Shown: positions 15,062 to 25,512, counted from the stretch's first letter. The stretch is DNA of 64,000 nucleotides from Afipia sp. GAS231 (GCF_900103365.1 NZ_LT629703.1:6682501-6746500); one strand, 5' to 3'. Translations and numbers: made by a program. Notes: generated by a model from the sequence alone, not told the origin.

Positions 15062-15955
15062 TCACTGCAATCCCGATGTGGAGGCGAGATGGCGCAGCCC
15101 CGCGAGCCGCACGATGGATTGCGCGGCAAGTTTCTGCGCGAATTCCATGCTGCTCTGGTCCGCCGCGCGGTCGGCATCGTTGAGATAGATGTTGGACAAT
15201 TGTTCTGCGCGGCGCAGCGCGCGGCGCTTGACCTGTTCGATCTCCTCAAATTTCGTGCCGGTGTCGTTTCCGTCGGTCGGCGTCAGGAAAGGCGGGGGCA
15301 GGGGAACTGGATCGAGGGTCAACAGCTGTTCGCGCCGGACCGGGTCCAGCCGTTGCGACCAGGCCATCATGTCCCTGAGCAGAAGACTCTCCAGCAGCGC
15401 CGCCGAGCCAGCTTCGTCGATCCCCTCGTCGTTCTTCGCTGCATCGTTGCCATCGATCTTTCGTTCGGTGCGCCAGGCAAGCCGCCGCTCGCGGCGCAAC
15501 AGATTGCCGTCGGATAATGCTTCATGCGCGAGTTGCTCGGCGGTCCGGCGCACCAAAGGATCTTCGGCAAGCGCGATGACATAAGTCCAGAATACGAAGG
15601 CGCGCTGGCGGTGGCGGGCCGCAAGCGCCCATGCGGCGTAAGGCGTCGACAGGCTGGAATTCCTGATGTCGGCGATTTCCGCGGCGGGAACGAGATCGAT
15701 CGGCGCCCAGCGCAGATCGGACGCATTGGGACGTTTGCCGCAGGCGGCGGAAAGGATGTCGCAGCGATTGCGCTCGCGTGTTGCGAGGACCTCGAATACG
15801 GGACGCACCGGCAGCAGGCGCTCATCCGTCTGCTTGGCGAGCGCGCCGTATTGCTGTGCGGCCTTTTGCGCTTGGTCAAACGCAATTGCATAAAGCTCGT
15901 TTAGGCTTCGCACCGGAACTGGCGGCACTGCGGTCAGAAGTGGTTCTTTGCGCAT
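15062..15955 (-). CDS. Ferritin-like helical protein divergent from nosR
   Basis: 297 residues from the ATG at 15955; a TTG at 15988 would add 11. The first half (NELYAIAFDQAQKAAQQYGA, then FEVLATRERNRCDIL) and the middle (AFVFWTYVIALAEDPLVRRT, then AEQLAHEALSDGNLLRRERR) have the helix lengths and acidic residues of rubrerythrin/ferritin-like four-helix bundles. The ExxH metal motif is not preserved, so metal binding is doubtful. There is no signal peptide. It shares the promoter region with nosR, and a perfect FixK box lies 56 bases upstream, implying co-regulation with N2O reduction. Function unknown. Confidence 0.55.
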   Translation of the reverse strand: MRKEPLLTAVPPVPVRSLNELYAIAFDQAQKAAQQYGALAKQTDERLLPVRPVFEVLATRERNRCDILSAACGKRPNASDLRWAPIDLVPAAEIADIRNSSLSTPYAAWALAARHRQRAFVFWTYVIALAEDPLVRRTAEQLAHEALSDGNLLRRERRLAWRTERKIDGNDAAKNDEGIDEAGSAALLESLLLRDMMAWSQRLDPVRREQLLTLDPVPLPPPFLTPTDGNDTGTKFEEIEQVKRRALRRAEQLSNIYLNDADRAADQSSMEFAQKLAAQSIVRLAGLRHLASTSGLQ

Positions 15956-16004
15956 GTCCGGTTCTCTCACGCGATAAGTTTGAACCAATCAGGATGCTGG
16001 CAGT

Positions 16005-16018
16005 TTGATCTAGCGCAA
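16005..16018. promoter_or_regulatory. FixK box in the nosR divergent promoter
   Basis: TTGATCTAGCGCAA matches TTGA-N6-GCAA exactly. It is centred 90 bases before the nosR start and 56 bases before the ferritin-like gene. FixK2/FNR-type control of nosR is established in Bradyrhizobium. Confidence 0.82.
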
Positions 16019-16101
16019 CTGACGATCCTCTTCGGTGATCTACCAATGCCCGAGCTTGTGATCCAGAACAACGGCGTTCTGCTGAAATCTGGAAGAAGCA
16101 T

Positions 16102-18399
16102 TTGCGAAAACCCGTCAACATCTATGTCCTTTGGGGATTTCTCGCCGTTCTCGGCTGGATCGCCACGCTTGGAGAGGTCTGCGCGGCAGGCCGGCTGAGC
16201 GATTACCTCGGCAAGGCCGAGCCGTCCGAAATGGTTGCGGGCGCCAATCGTTTTGGACCGCCGCAGGGCGATCCCGCGCTTGTGACGGCCTACAAGGACG
16301 ATCAACTTCTCGGCTTCGTTTACCTGAACTCCGATTTTGCCAACGCCACGGGCTACTCCGGAAAGCCGATCCAGATCCTGGTCGGTATCGATCCCAAGGG
16401 TGTGCTGACTGGCCTCAAGCTCGTCGAGCACAAGGAGCCCATCGTTCTCTTGGGCATTCCGGAAAAACGCATTCTGGAAGCCGTCAACAAGCTGATCGGT
16501 GCCGACATGGATCGCGTCGCGCGCGGCGCAGCACCCGCCCCACAGGTCGATATCGTCAGTGGCGCGACGGTCACGGTCCTGGTGATAGGCGACAGCATCG
16601 TTCGTTCGGCGACGAAGCTCATCAAGAGCGGCCGGCTCGGCAGTCAGGGAAATTTAGCCGCCGGCGCAGCGCAGCAGGCGTCGAAGGCGATCGATGCCGG
16701 GAAGAGCGAAGTCCGCGACTGGCAGAGCCTTGTTGGTGACGGCTCGGTTCGGCGCTTGATCCTTTCCATTGATGACGTGAACAAGGCCTTCGAGAAATCG
16801 CGCGACACCGCAGCGGCGGCGCACCCGGAAGAGGGCGATCCGGGCGACACCTTCATTGACCTCTATGTCGCTGACGTCGCGGTGCCGACTATCGGCCGCA
16901 GCCTGCTCGGCGATGACGGATTCGACCGCCTCGCAGGCCGGCTCAAGCCCGGCCAGCAGGCGCTCGTCGTCGCGGGATCGGGGCGTTACTCCTTCAAGGG
17001 GGCTGCCTACGTCCGCGGCGGGATATTCGACCGCATCGAATTGATCCAGGACACTAACAGCATCCGCTTCCGCGACCGCGACCACACGCGGCTGGGAAGC
17101 CTTGGCGCCGAAGGTGCGCCGGACTTTCCCGAAATTGCGCTGTTCGTGCTGCCAGCGGAATTCACGTTCGATCCGACCGAACCGTGGGTGTTGCAATTGC
17201 TGGTCCAGCGCGTCGTCGGCACCAAAGAAAAAGCCTGGCTCACCTTCGATCTCGGCTACACGCTACCCGATGGCTACATGAAGAGTACGCCAGCACCGCC
17301 GGTGCGGCAGCAAGTAGCCGCGTCTTCGGCGATGCCGTCGGCAGCGCCAGCGGCCGCATCGCGCGACACCGCGGCACCGTTCGCCGTTGAAGACGAACCG
17401 CTGTGGATGAAGATCTGGCGCGGTAACGTCGTCAAGATCAGCACGACGATCGCAGCACTTGGCGCGCTCACTCTGATTTTCTTTTTCCAGAATACGCTGG
17501 TCCGGCGTCCCAAGGTCTATGTGTGGGTCCGCCGAGGCTATCTGCTTTTCATTTTGGTCTGGCTCGGCTGGTATGCGAACGCCCAGCTCTCGGTGGTCAA
17601 CGTCCTGACTTTCGCCAACTCGCTGCTGACCGGCTTCAGTTGGGAATACTTCCTGTCAGCTCCGCTGATTTTCCTGCTTTGGGCCTCGATTGCCGCCGGA
17701 CTTCTGTTCTGGGGGCGCGGGCCATTCTGCGGTTGGCTCTGTCCGTTCGGGGCGCTGCAGGAATTGCTCAACAACATCGCCCAGGCGGTGAAGATCCCGC
17801 AATACAGGCTGCCATGGGGCCTGCACGAGCGGCTGTGGCCGATCAAATACATCATCTTTCTCGGCCTGTTCGGCATGTCGCTGTACTCGACCGCCTTTGC
17901 AGAACAATTGGCCGAGGTGGAGCCCTTCAAGACCGCGATTGTCCTGAAGTTCGCGCGCGAATGGCCATACGTCATTTACGCCTTGACCATGCTTTCCGCC
18001 GGACTGTTCGTCGAGCGATTCTTCTGCCGCTACATGTGCCCGCTTGGCGCCGCGCTCGCTATTCCCGGCCGGATCCGGATGTTTGAATGGCTGCGCCGCT
18101 GGCCCGAATGCGGCACGCCCTGCCAGCGCTGCGCCAAGGAATGCCCGGTGCAGGCGATTCACCCCGAGGGGCACATCAACGTCAATGAGTGCATCTACTG
18201 CATGCATTGCCAGGAACTGTATTTCGACGACCACCGCTGCCCGCACATGATTCAGGTGCGGCTGAAGCGCGAGAAGCGCGATGCGCTGTCGTCGCCCTCG
18301 ATGCGCAGCGGCGGCAAGGGTCCGAACACCATCATCACCGCCGGCGGCAAGCCCATCAAGCTGCCGACCGTCGATGCCATCACCCCACCTGTAACTTGA
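16102..18399 (+). CDS. nosR: NosR, membrane flavo-iron-sulfur protein for N2O respiration
   Basis: 765 residues. A leader helix comes first. A periplasmic FMN-binding domain follows (about 60-420), with the flavinylation-type sequence [17 protein letters not shown]. Then come several membrane helices with two CxxxCP motifs ([13 protein letters not shown] and [12 protein letters not shown]). A 4Fe-4S pair ([13 protein letters not shown], then CIYCMHCQ) sits near the C-terminus. The start is a TTG at 16102 with GGAAGAAG just upstream. NosR is needed for nosZ expression and electron supply to N2O reductase. It heads the nosRZDFYLX operon. Confidence 0.96.
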   Translation: MRKPVNIYVLWGFLAVLGWIATLGEVCAAGRLSDYLGKAEPSEMVAGANRFGPPQGDPALVTAYKDDQLLGFVYLNSDFANATGYSGKPIQILVGIDPKGVLTGLKLVEHKEPIVLLGIPEKRILEAVNKLIGADMDRVARGAAPAPQVDIVSGATVTVLVIGDSIVRSATKLIKSGRLGSQGNLAAGAAQQASKAIDAGKSEVRDWQSLVGDGSVRRLILSIDDVNKAFEKSRDTAAAAHPEEGDPGDTFIDLYVADVAVPTIGRSLLGDDGFDRLAGRLKPGQQALVVAGSGRYSFKGAAYVRGGIFDRIELIQDTNSIRFRDRDHTRLGSLGAEGAPDFPEIALFVLPAEFTFDPTEPWVLQLLVQRVVGTKEKAWLTFDLGYTLPDGYMKSTPAPPVRQQVAASSAMPSAAPAAASRDTAAPFAVEDEPLWMKIWRGNVVKISTTIAALGALTLIFFFQNTLVRRPKVYVWVRRGYLLFILVWLGWYANAQLSVVNVLTFANSLLTGFSWEYFLSAPLIFLLWASIAAGLLFWGRGPFCGWLCPFGALQELLNNIAQAVKIPQYRLPWGLHERLWPIKYIIFLGLFGMSLYSTAFAEQLAEVEPFKTAIVLKFAREWPYVIYALTMLSAGLFVERFFCRYMCPLGAALAIPGRIRMFEWLRRWPECGTPCQRCAKECPVQAIHPEGHINVNECIYCMHCQELYFDDHRCPHMIQVRLKREKRDALSSPSMRSGGKGPNTIITAGGKPIKLPTVDAITPPVT

Positions 18400-18416
18400 A
18401 AGCCCAGGAGGCTACT

Positions 18417-20372
18417 ATGAACGACAACGAAAACGGAAAAGGCGTAAGCCGCCGCACCTTGCTTGGAACAACCGCGGCAGCCGCAGGCGTGGGTATTGCG
18501 AGCGGGGTTGCGCTCGGCACCGATGGCCTGGGCTTCATCACGGCTGCCGATGCGCAGACCAAGACCGCGGCGCCGAAGGCGCCTGCGGCGCGGCCCGCGG
18601 TCCTGAAGAATGAAGTGGCCCCGGGCGAACTCGACGAATATTACACCTTCTTCTCCAGCGGTCAGTCCGGCGAAATGCGTATCGTCGGCCTTCCGTCGAT
18701 GCGCGAATTGATGCGCGTGCCCGTGTTCAACCGCTGCAGCGCCACCGGCTGGGGCTTGACCAACGAAAGCCTGAAGGTGCTGACCGAGGGGCTGTTGCCG
18801 GAAACCCGCGAATTCCTCAAGACCCGTGGGGGCTCCTACACGAACGGAGACCTGCATCACCCGCATCTGTCCTTCACCGATGGCACCTATGACGGCCGCT
18901 ACGCGTTCATGAACGACAAGGCCAATACCCGCGTCGCGCGGGTGCGCCTTGACGTCATGAAATGCGACAAGATTATTCAGCTTCCGAACCAGCACTCGGT
19001 GCACGGCTTGCGCGTGCAGAAATATCCACGCACTGGCTACGTGTTCGCAAACGGCGAGGATGGCGTGCCTTTGCCGAACGATGGCAAGGTCCTCGATGAT
19101 CCCAAGCAGTATCACGCGATCTTCAGCGCAATTGACGGCGATACCATGAAAGTCGCCTGGCAGGTGATGGTCGATGGCAACCTCGACAACGTCGATGCCG
19201 ACTATCAGGGCAAATACGCCTTCGCCACCTGTTACAATTCGGAAGGAGGCGTCACGCTAGCCGAGATGACCGCCAGCGAGCAGGATTGGGCCGTCATTTT
19301 CAATCTCAAGCGGATTGAAGAGGCGGTGAAGAAGGGCGACTTCAAGGAAATGAACGGCGTGCCCGTGATCGATGGACGTCACGGATCGCGATATACCCGC
19401 TATGTCCCGATTTCCAACAATCCGCACGGCATCAACACCGCGCCCGACGGCATTCACGTCGTCGTGGCCGGAAAACTCTCGCCGACAGTGACGGTGATGG
19501 ACGTCCGGCTGTTCGATCAATTGTTCGACGACAAGATCAAGCCACGTGACGTCGTGGTTGCGGAGCCCGAACTTGGTCTTGGACCCCTGCATACGGCCTA
19601 TGATGGCAAGGGGAATGCGTTTACGACGCTCTTCCTCGACAGCCAGATCTGTAAGTGGAATATCGATCTCGCCAAGCGCGCCTTCAAGGGCGAGAAAGTC
19701 GATCCGATCATCCAGAAGCTCGATGTGCATTATCAGCCGGGTCACAATCACTCTTCGATGGGACAGACCAAGGAAGCGGACGGAAAGTGGCTGATCTCGC
19801 TGAACAAGTTCTCCAAGGACCGGTTTCTCAACGTCGGTCCGCTGAAGCCCGAGAACGACCAGCTGATCGATATCTCCGGCGACAAGATGGTTCTTATTCA
19901 TGACGGCCCGAGCTTTGCCGAGCCGCATGACGCTACCATCGTTCACCGTTCCAAGATCAACCCGATTTCGATCTGGGATCGTGCCGATCCGATGTTTGCG
20001 GATGCGGTCAAGCAGGCCAAGGCCGATGGAATCGATCTCGAAGCCGATTCCAAGGTTATCAGGGACGGCAACAAGGTGCGCGTCTACATGACCTCGACTG
20101 CGCCGGCGTTCGGTCTGGAGCAGTTCCAGGTCAAGCAGGGTGACCATGTCACCGTCTACATCACCAATATCGACGCGGTAGAGGACCTGACCCACGGCTT
20201 CGCGATTACAAATTACGGCATCAATATGGAAGTCGCGCCAATGGCGACGGCCTCGGTGTCGTTCTCGGCGGATCGAGCCGGCGTCTACTGGTATTATTGT
20301 TCGTGGTTCTGCCACGCGATGCACATGGAGATGAAGGGCCGTATGTTGGTCGAGCCCAAGCCGACGGCTTGA
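18417..20372 (+). CDS. nosZ: Nitrous-oxide reductase NosZ (Tat-exported, clade I type)
   Basis: 651 residues, the usual size. A twin-arginine signal ([14 protein letters not shown]) marks it as the clade I type. Histidine-rich CuZ ligand motifs appear in the propeller ([33 protein letters not shown]). The C-terminal cupredoxin has CuA ligands Cys628-x3-Cys632-x3-His636-x2-Met639. The reaction is N2O + 2 H+ + 2 e- to N2 + H2O in the periplasm. It starts 17 bases after nosR, with AGGAGG upstream of the ATG at 18417. Confidence 0.97.
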   Translation: MNDNENGKGVSRRTLLGTTAAAAGVGIASGVALGTDGLGFITAADAQTKTAAPKAPAARPAVLKNEVAPGELDEYYTFFSSGQSGEMRIVGLPSMRELMRVPVFNRCSATGWGLTNESLKVLTEGLLPETREFLKTRGGSYTNGDLHHPHLSFTDGTYDGRYAFMNDKANTRVARVRLDVMKCDKIIQLPNQHSVHGLRVQKYPRTGYVFANGEDGVPLPNDGKVLDDPKQYHAIFSAIDGDTMKVAWQVMVDGNLDNVDADYQGKYAFATCYNSEGGVTLAEMTASEQDWAVIFNLKRIEEAVKKGDFKEMNGVPVIDGRHGSRYTRYVPISNNPHGINTAPDGIHVVVAGKLSPTVTVMDVRLFDQLFDDKIKPRDVVVAEPELGLGPLHTAYDGKGNAFTTLFLDSQICKWNIDLAKRAFKGEKVDPIIQKLDVHYQPGHNHSSMGQTKEADGKWLISLNKFSKDRFLNVGPLKPENDQLIDISGDKMVLIHDGPSFAEPHDATIVHRSKINPISIWDRADPMFADAVKQAKADGIDLEADSKVIRDGNKVRVYMTSTAPAFGLEQFQVKQGDHVTVYITNIDAVEDLTHGFAITNYGINMEVAPMATASVSFSADRAGVYWYYCSWFCHAMHMEMKGRMLVEPKPTA

Positions 20373-20386
20373 GACGGGAACGACAC

Positions 20387-21748
20387 GTGCACGCCCTTTT
20401 GCGCATCCTCCCGGCGGCGATCTTCGCCGCCGGAGTCCCGGGCTCCGCGGTTGCGGAGACGTTCAAGGCTGCGCCGGAGCAGGCGCTACAGGCTGTGCTG
20501 GACGGGGCGCAGGATGGCGATGTCATCGAACTTGCGCCGGGCGATTACAAAGGCGCGATCAGGATCGACCGGCGCGTCGTATTGAGCGGACGGCCGGGTG
20601 CGGTGCTCGACGGCGGCGGTGTCGGCAATGTCGTCACCGTGACGGTACCGGACGTCACCGTCCGCGGCGTGACCATCCGGGGATCGGGCCACGATCTGCA
20701 GACCATGGATTCCGGCGTATTTCTCGAGAAGACCGCGGAACGGGCGCTGGTCGAAAATAATCGTTTCGAAGGCAACCTGTTCGGCATCTATGTCCACGGC
20801 GCGACAGGATCGCGCGTGCTGCGCAACGTCGTCGACGGCGTGCAGGGCGGACGCCTCAACGAGGCCGGCAACGGCGTGTCGCTGTGGAATGCGCCCGATG
20901 TCACGATCGCCGAGAACACCTTCCGCTACGGGCGCGACGGCATCTTCACGATTTCCAGCCGCAAGGACCGTTTCATCGACAATCGCTTCGAGCAGGTAAG
21001 GTTCGCGGTGCATTACATGTACACCAACGACAGCGAAGTAAGCGGCAATGTGTCGGTCGGCAATCACGTCGGCTACGCCATCATGTATTCGAACCGGTTG
21101 GTCATCCGCAACAACATCTCGGATCGCGACCGCGATTACGGCATGCTGTTCAACTATGCCAATTACGCTGAGATCGACGGCAATTGGGTGGCCGGCGGCT
21201 CGCTCGATAATATCGCAAGCAGCCGGGACGAAGGTCCAGATGATGAGCACAGCATGGTGCCGGAGACAAAGCCCGCACAGGGCCTCCGCAGCGGACCGGA
21301 AAAATGCGTCTTCATCTACAACACCAACCATAACAAGTTCCGCAACAACTGGTTCGAACGCTGCGGTATCGGCGTGCATTTCACCGCTGGCTCCGAGGGC
21401 AACGAGATCACCGGCAACGCTTTTGTCGGCAACCGAAACCAGGTGAAATATGTCGGCACCCGCGACCTCGACTGGTCGAAGGACGGCCGCGGCAATTACT
21501 GGAGCGATAATCCCGCATTCGATCTCAATGGCGACGGCATTGCCGACACCGCCTACCGCCCCAACGATCTGGTCGACCGCGTGTTGTGGACCGCGCCGGC
21601 GGCGAAGGTGCTGATCAACAGTCCAGCGGTGCAGGTGTTGCGCTGGGCGCAGGCGCAGTTTCCGGCACTCTATCCCGGTGGCGTCGTCGATACGCACCCC
21701 CTAATCGCACCGCCGCCGAAACCATCAGCCAGTCGGAGCCTGAGATGA
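20387..21748 (+). CDS. nosD: NosD, periplasmic beta-helix protein for NosZ copper-site maturation
   Basis: 453 residues from the GTG at 20387, which begins a signal peptide (LLRILPAAIFAAGVPGSAVA). The rest consists of repeated right-handed beta-helix (CASH) coils with recurring N-x-F and G-I motifs, such as VENNRFEGNLFGIYVHG and ISSRKDRFIDNRFEQV. NosD works with the NosFY ABC transporter to build the sulfide-bridged CuZ centre. Its stop overlaps the nosF start by 4 bases (ATGA), indicating coupled translation. Confidence 0.94.
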   Translation: MHALLRILPAAIFAAGVPGSAVAETFKAAPEQALQAVLDGAQDGDVIELAPGDYKGAIRIDRRVVLSGRPGAVLDGGGVGNVVTVTVPDVTVRGVTIRGSGHDLQTMDSGVFLEKTAERALVENNRFEGNLFGIYVHGATGSRVLRNVVDGVQGGRLNEAGNGVSLWNAPDVTIAENTFRYGRDGIFTISSRKDRFIDNRFEQVRFAVHYMYTNDSEVSGNVSVGNHVGYAIMYSNRLVIRNNISDRDRDYGMLFNYANYAEIDGNWVAGGSLDNIASSRDEGPDDEHSMVPETKPAQGLRSGPEKCVFIYNTNHNKFRNNWFERCGIGVHFTAGSEGNEITGNAFVGNRNQVKYVGTRDLDWSKDGRGNYWSDNPAFDLNGDGIADTAYRPNDLVDRVLWTAPAAKVLINSPAVQVLRWAQAQFPALYPGGVVDTHPLIAPPPKPSASRSLR

Positions 21749-22650
21749 ATGTTACCGTCGCCGTGAATGGCGTGGAAAAGAGCTTCGGCGTGGTCAAGGC
21801 GCTGCGCAACGTCTCGTTCGACCTCGTTCCGGGACGGCTCAGTGCTCTGGTCGGCCACAACGGCGCCGGCAAGACCACGCTGATCAAATTGATGCTCGGT
21901 CTCATTCACGCCGACCGCGGCGCGGTCCGCGTTTTGGACGAGAATCCGGCGGCCGGCGAATTCTCGGCGCGCCGGCTGCTCGGTTATCTGCCGGAGAACG
22001 TAGCGTTCAACGCTGCTCTGACCGGACGAGAAACGCTGGCATTCTACGCACGGCTGAAGCGGATCAAGCCCGCCTCGGCATGGCCGCTGCTCGACCGCGT
22101 CGGCCTGATGGATGCCGCCGATCGCAGGGTCGGAACCTATTCCAAGGGGATGCGGCAACGTCTGGGACTGGCCCAGGCCCTGCTGGGGCGGCCGCGGGTG
22201 TTGCTGCTGGACGAACCTACAACCGGACTCGATCCCGCGCTGCGCCAGACCTTCTACGAAATCCTGGGCGAATTGCGGGACGACGGCGCCACGGTCCTGA
22301 TCTCATCGCACGCGCTCAACGAGCTCGAGGATCGCGCCGAGCATGTCCTGATCATGAACCGCGGGCTTCTGGTCGCGCAGGGCACGCTGGCGCAACTGCG
22401 CTCGATCTCGCAACTGCCGATCCGGGTCTCGCTGGACCTCGCGCCCGGCGGCAATGGCGCGCCGCCGGCGTGGATGACCGGCGAGTCCGTCGTGACCCCG
22501 CAAGGCCGCGTGATGCTGGTGGCCGATGAGGCCCGCAAGATGGATTTGCTTCGCGTTGCGGCCGGCGATCCCTGCGTCCGCAATATCGAGATTGCGGCGC
22601 CGACGCTTGACGATCTCTATGCCCATTTTCTCCGGGAGAATGCCGCGTGA
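21745..22650 (+). CDS. nosF: NosF, ABC transporter ATPase for CuZ assembly
   Basis: 301 residues. The Walker A motif is GHNGAGKTT, the signature is YSKGMRQRLGLAQAL, Walker B is VLLLDEPTTGLDP, and the switch histidine is in LISSHALNE. The C-terminal 80 residues are the extension usual in NosF. With NosY it forms a membrane ABC transporter thought to export a sulfur species to NosD. The ATG at 21745 overlaps the end of nosD, and its own stop overlaps nosY. Confidence 0.95.
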   Translation: MNVTVAVNGVEKSFGVVKALRNVSFDLVPGRLSALVGHNGAGKTTLIKLMLGLIHADRGAVRVLDENPAAGEFSARRLLGYLPENVAFNAALTGRETLAFYARLKRIKPASAWPLLDRVGLMDAADRRVGTYSKGMRQRLGLAQALLGRPRVLLLDEPTTGLDPALRQTFYEILGELRDDGATVLISSHALNELEDRAEHVLIMNRGLLVAQGTLAQLRSISQLPIRVSLDLAPGGNGAPPAWMTGESVVTPQGRVMLVADEARKMDLLRVAAGDPCVRNIEIAAPTLDDLYAHFLRENAA

Positions 22651-23474
22651 GGAACATCGCCATCATCGCGGCCAAGGAAATCAAGGAAGGGTTGCGCAAC
22701 CGTTGGGTCCTGGCGACCACGCTGCTGCTGGCCGCACTTTCGCTCTCCCTGACATTCCTCGGCAGTGCGCCGACCGGCAATGTCGGCGCCGGTGCGCTAG
22801 ATGTCGTTGTGGTCAGCCTGTCCAGTCTCACGATTTTTTTGCTGCCGCTGATCGCGCTCTTGATTTCGCATGATGCGGTGGTCGGCGAGATGGAGCGCGG
22901 CACCATGATCCTGCTGCTCAGCTATCCCGTTGGCCGGTATCAGGTGATTCTCGGGAAATTCTGCGGGCATGTCCTGATCCTGGCGTTTGCCACCATCATC
23001 GGCTATGGCGCAGCGGCGGCCGCGCTCGCGATCACCGGCGCCTCGGTGCTGGCGGCAAGCTGGTATGCGTTCGCATCCATGCTCGGCACCTCGATCCTGC
23101 TCGGCGCGGTCTTTGTCGCGATCGGATATCTGATCTCCAGCCTGGTCCGCGATCGCGGCACCGCGGCGGGACTTTCGGTGGGTATCTGGCTGCTGATGGT
23201 GCTGGTATTCGACATGGCGCTGCTCGGCATTCTCGTGATCGATCAGGGGCGCATCATCTCGGCGCCTGTCCTCGAAGGACTGCTTTTTCTCAATCCGACC
23301 GACCTTTACCGCCTGACCAATCTGACCGGATTCAATGTCAGCCAGTTTTCGGGGATGGCCGGGCTTGCGGGGACCGCGAGTGTCGGCATTAGCGCGCTGT
23401 TGCTGGGCCTGCTGGTCTGGATCGCAGCACCGCTCGGGCTTGCGACCGTATTCTTTGCGCGGAGGGAATTATGA
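22647..23474 (+). CDS. nosY: NosY, ABC transporter permease
   Basis: 275 residues with six hydrophobic segments. The start RNIAIIAAKEIKEGLRNRW and the central DAVVGEMERGTMILLLSYPV motif are characteristic of NosY/ABC-2 type permeases. It begins with GTG inside the nosF stop (GTGA overlap) and ends overlapping the nosL start. It is the membrane partner of NosF. Confidence 0.94.
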   Translation: MRNIAIIAAKEIKEGLRNRWVLATTLLLAALSLSLTFLGSAPTGNVGAGALDVVVVSLSSLTIFLLPLIALLISHDAVVGEMERGTMILLLSYPVGRYQVILGKFCGHVLILAFATIIGYGAAAAALAITGASVLAASWYAFASMLGTSILLGAVFVAIGYLISSLVRDRGTAAGLSVGIWLLMVLVFDMALLGILVIDQGRIISAPVLEGLLFLNPTDLYRLTNLTGFNVSQFSGMAGLAGTASVGISALLLGLLVWIAAPLGLATVFFARREL

Positions 23475-24013
23475 CCCTGCGAATCCTCTGCGCTGTTCTC
23501 GGCGCCGTCTTCCTCGCCGGATGCAATCAGGACGCAGCCAATTCGGTCGTTCCGCCTCCGGTTGCGCTCAACAGCGACGCGATGGCCGTATTCTGCGGCA
23601 TGAGTCTAGCGGAGCATCCCGGTCCGAAGGGCCAGATCATCACCGCGGGCAGGCTTGACCCGTTCTGGTTTACCTCGGTCCGCGACACCGTGGCCTTCAC
23701 GTTGATGCCCGACCAGCCCCGCGACATCCGGGCGATCTATGTCTCGGACATGGCGCGCGCGACAAGCTGGGAAGATCCGGGCGCCGCGAACTGGATCGAC
23801 GCGCGCAAGGCGTTCTTTGTGATCGAAAGCCGCAAGCAGGGCGGAATGGGCGCGGCCGAGGCCGTGCCTTTCGGGAATCGCGAGGCCGCCGGCACGTTTG
23901 CCGCGGCCAATGGCGGTCGCGTTGTGACGTTTGTGGAAATTCCCAGTGCCTACGTGCTGGGCAGTGACACTGCCGGTGACCAGACCGAACACTCCGACGT
24001 GCGTCTCAACTGA
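23471..24013 (+). CDS. nosL: NosL, periplasmic copper-binding lipoprotein
   Basis: 180 residues. The lipobox LAGC places the lipidated cysteine at residue 18. The sequence FCGMSLAEHPGPKGQI contains the conserved Cu(I)-ligand region of NosL, and TLMPDQPRDIRAIYVSDMA follows. NosL delivers copper to apo-NosZ with NosDFY. The start overlaps nosY by 4 bases, and the stop lies 13 bases before nosX. Confidence 0.94.
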   Translation: MTLRILCAVLGAVFLAGCNQDAANSVVPPPVALNSDAMAVFCGMSLAEHPGPKGQIITAGRLDPFWFTSVRDTVAFTLMPDQPRDIRAIYVSDMARATSWEDPGAANWIDARKAFFVIESRKQGGMGAAEAVPFGNREAAGTFAAANGGRVVTFVEIPSAYVLGSDTAGDQTEHSDVRLN

Positions 24014-24026
24014 CGAGGATCAGCCG

Positions 24027-25025
24027 ATGCTCAACCAAAATCTCACCCGCCGTCGCTTGATTGTCATTGCCGCGACCGCGGCCGGGTCGGCATTTCTGGC
24101 CGGTGGTCGAATGGCGCAGGCCGGCGAAGCCGTGCGGTGGCACGGCTCGGCGCTTGGCGCGCAGGTGTCGATCGAAATCTATCATCCGGACCGGGCCGAG
24201 GCCGGACGGCTGGTCGAGCGCTGTGTGGTGGACGTGCGGCGGTTGGAACAACAGTTCAGCCTCTACAGCGCCAGTTCTGCGATCTCGACCCTCAACCGCA
24301 CCGGCATTCTTGTTGCTCCCGACGCTGACATGGTGGCGCTGCTCAAGGCATCGCTGCAATTTGCCAGGATCACCGGCGGCGCATTTGATCCGACGGTGCA
24401 GCCGCTGTGGCAGCTTTATGCGGATCATTTTACGTCCGACAAGCCGGACAGCGACGGGCCTTCGCCGCAGAAATTGGCCGAAATCTTGGCGAAGGTTGGT
24501 TATGCCGGGCTGCGCGTCAGCGAAGACCGCATCGCACTTACTCGACATGGCGCGGCCATCACGCTGAACGGCATCGCGCAGGGCTACGCTACCGACCGCG
24601 TCGTCGAGCGGCTGCGTAAAGCGGGCCTGTCGACGACTCTGGTGAATATGGGTGAGATACGGGCGATCGGCGCAAGGCCGGAGGGCACGCCGTGGCGCGT
24701 CGGCCTCGCTGATCCCGAGCGGCCGGGCGTTCTCACCGAAACCATCGACCTTGTCGATCGTGCTGTCGCGACATCGGCGGGTGCCGGATTTCGCTTCGAC
24801 ACTTCGGGCCGGTTTACCCATCTGTTCGATCCGGCGACTGGTCGCAGCCCGTCGCGCTACAGCACGGTAAGTGTTGTGGCGCCGACCGCTACCGAAGCGG
24901 ACGCGCTTTCCACCGCATTCAGTCTGATGCCGTTGTCAGGAATTCAGGACGTCGTGACCGTGAGAGCGAACGTGCAGGCTCGGATCACCGATCCCGGTGG
25001 AACTTTGACCGTGTATGGCGCTTGA
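24027..25025 (+). CDS. nosX: NosX, ApbE-family FMN transferase for NosR
   Basis: 332 residues. A twin-arginine-like signal (NLTRRRLIVIAATAAGSAF) is followed by the ApbE fold. Visible motifs are ITGGAFDPTVQPLW, TLNGIAQGYATDRVVERL, VATSAGAGFRF and HLFDPATGRSP, which hold FAD and a divalent metal. NosX attaches FMN covalently to NosR in the periplasm. The ATG at 24027 follows GACGAGGAT. It closes the nos operon before a cytochrome c gene. Confidence 0.93.
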   Translation: MLNQNLTRRRLIVIAATAAGSAFLAGGRMAQAGEAVRWHGSALGAQVSIEIYHPDRAEAGRLVERCVVDVRRLEQQFSLYSASSAISTLNRTGILVAPDADMVALLKASLQFARITGGAFDPTVQPLWQLYADHFTSDKPDSDGPSPQKLAEILAKVGYAGLRVSEDRIALTRHGAAITLNGIAQGYATDRVVERLRKAGLSTTLVNMGEIRAIGARPEGTPWRVGLADPERPGVLTETIDLVDRAVATSAGAGFRFDTSGRFTHLFDPATGRSPSRYSTVSVVAPTATEADALSTAFSLMPLSGIQDVVTVRANVQARITDPGGTLTVYGA

Positions 25026-25128
25026 GAGAGGGCCAGCATGCCGGTGATCTGCACGGTCAGATCGGCGCTTCCCCCGACAACACAAGAATTTCCGGCCCCG
25101 CAAGGGCTAACAAAAACAGGAGATCAAG

Positions 25129-25512
25129 ATGCGAGGATTTATTTTCGTTGCACTTTTGACCATCGCGGGCGCTGGCGAAGTGAGAGCCCAGGATGCCGCG
25201 GCCGGCGAGAAGGTGTTCGGTGTGTGCAAGACCTGTCACCAGATCGGCGAGACCGCGAAGAATGCCGTTGGACCGGTCCTCAACGGGCTGATCGGCCGCA
25301 AGGCGGGCAGCATTGCCGGCTATTCATATTCGGCCGCGAACAAGGACTCCGGGATCACCTGGGACGAGGCTAATTTCCGCGAATATATCAAGGACCCGAA
25401 AGCGAAGGTACCGGGCACCAAAATGATTTATGCCGGCTTGAAGGACGAGCAGAAGACCAACGACCTCGTCGCATTTCTCAAGCAGTTCGATGCCGACGGG
25501 AAAAAGAAATAG
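25129..25512 (+). CDS. Cytochrome c (class I, c2-like)
   Basis: 127 residues. After a signal peptide (about 1-20) the haem site is Cys33-x2-Cys36-His37, and the axial methionine is Met99 in PGTKMIYAG. WDEANFREYIKDPKAKVPGT is typical of mitochondrial/c2-type cytochromes. The gene lies 103 bases after nosX in the same direction, so it is a candidate electron donor to NosZ in the periplasm. That pairing is inferred from position. AACAGGAGATCAAG supplies the ribosome binding site. Confidence 0.9.
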   Translation: MRGFIFVALLTIAGAGEVRAQDAAAGEKVFGVCKTCHQIGETAKNAVGPVLNGLIGRKAGSIAGYSYSAANKDSGITWDEANFREYIKDPKAKVPGTKMIYAGLKDEQKTNDLVAFLKQFDADGKKK

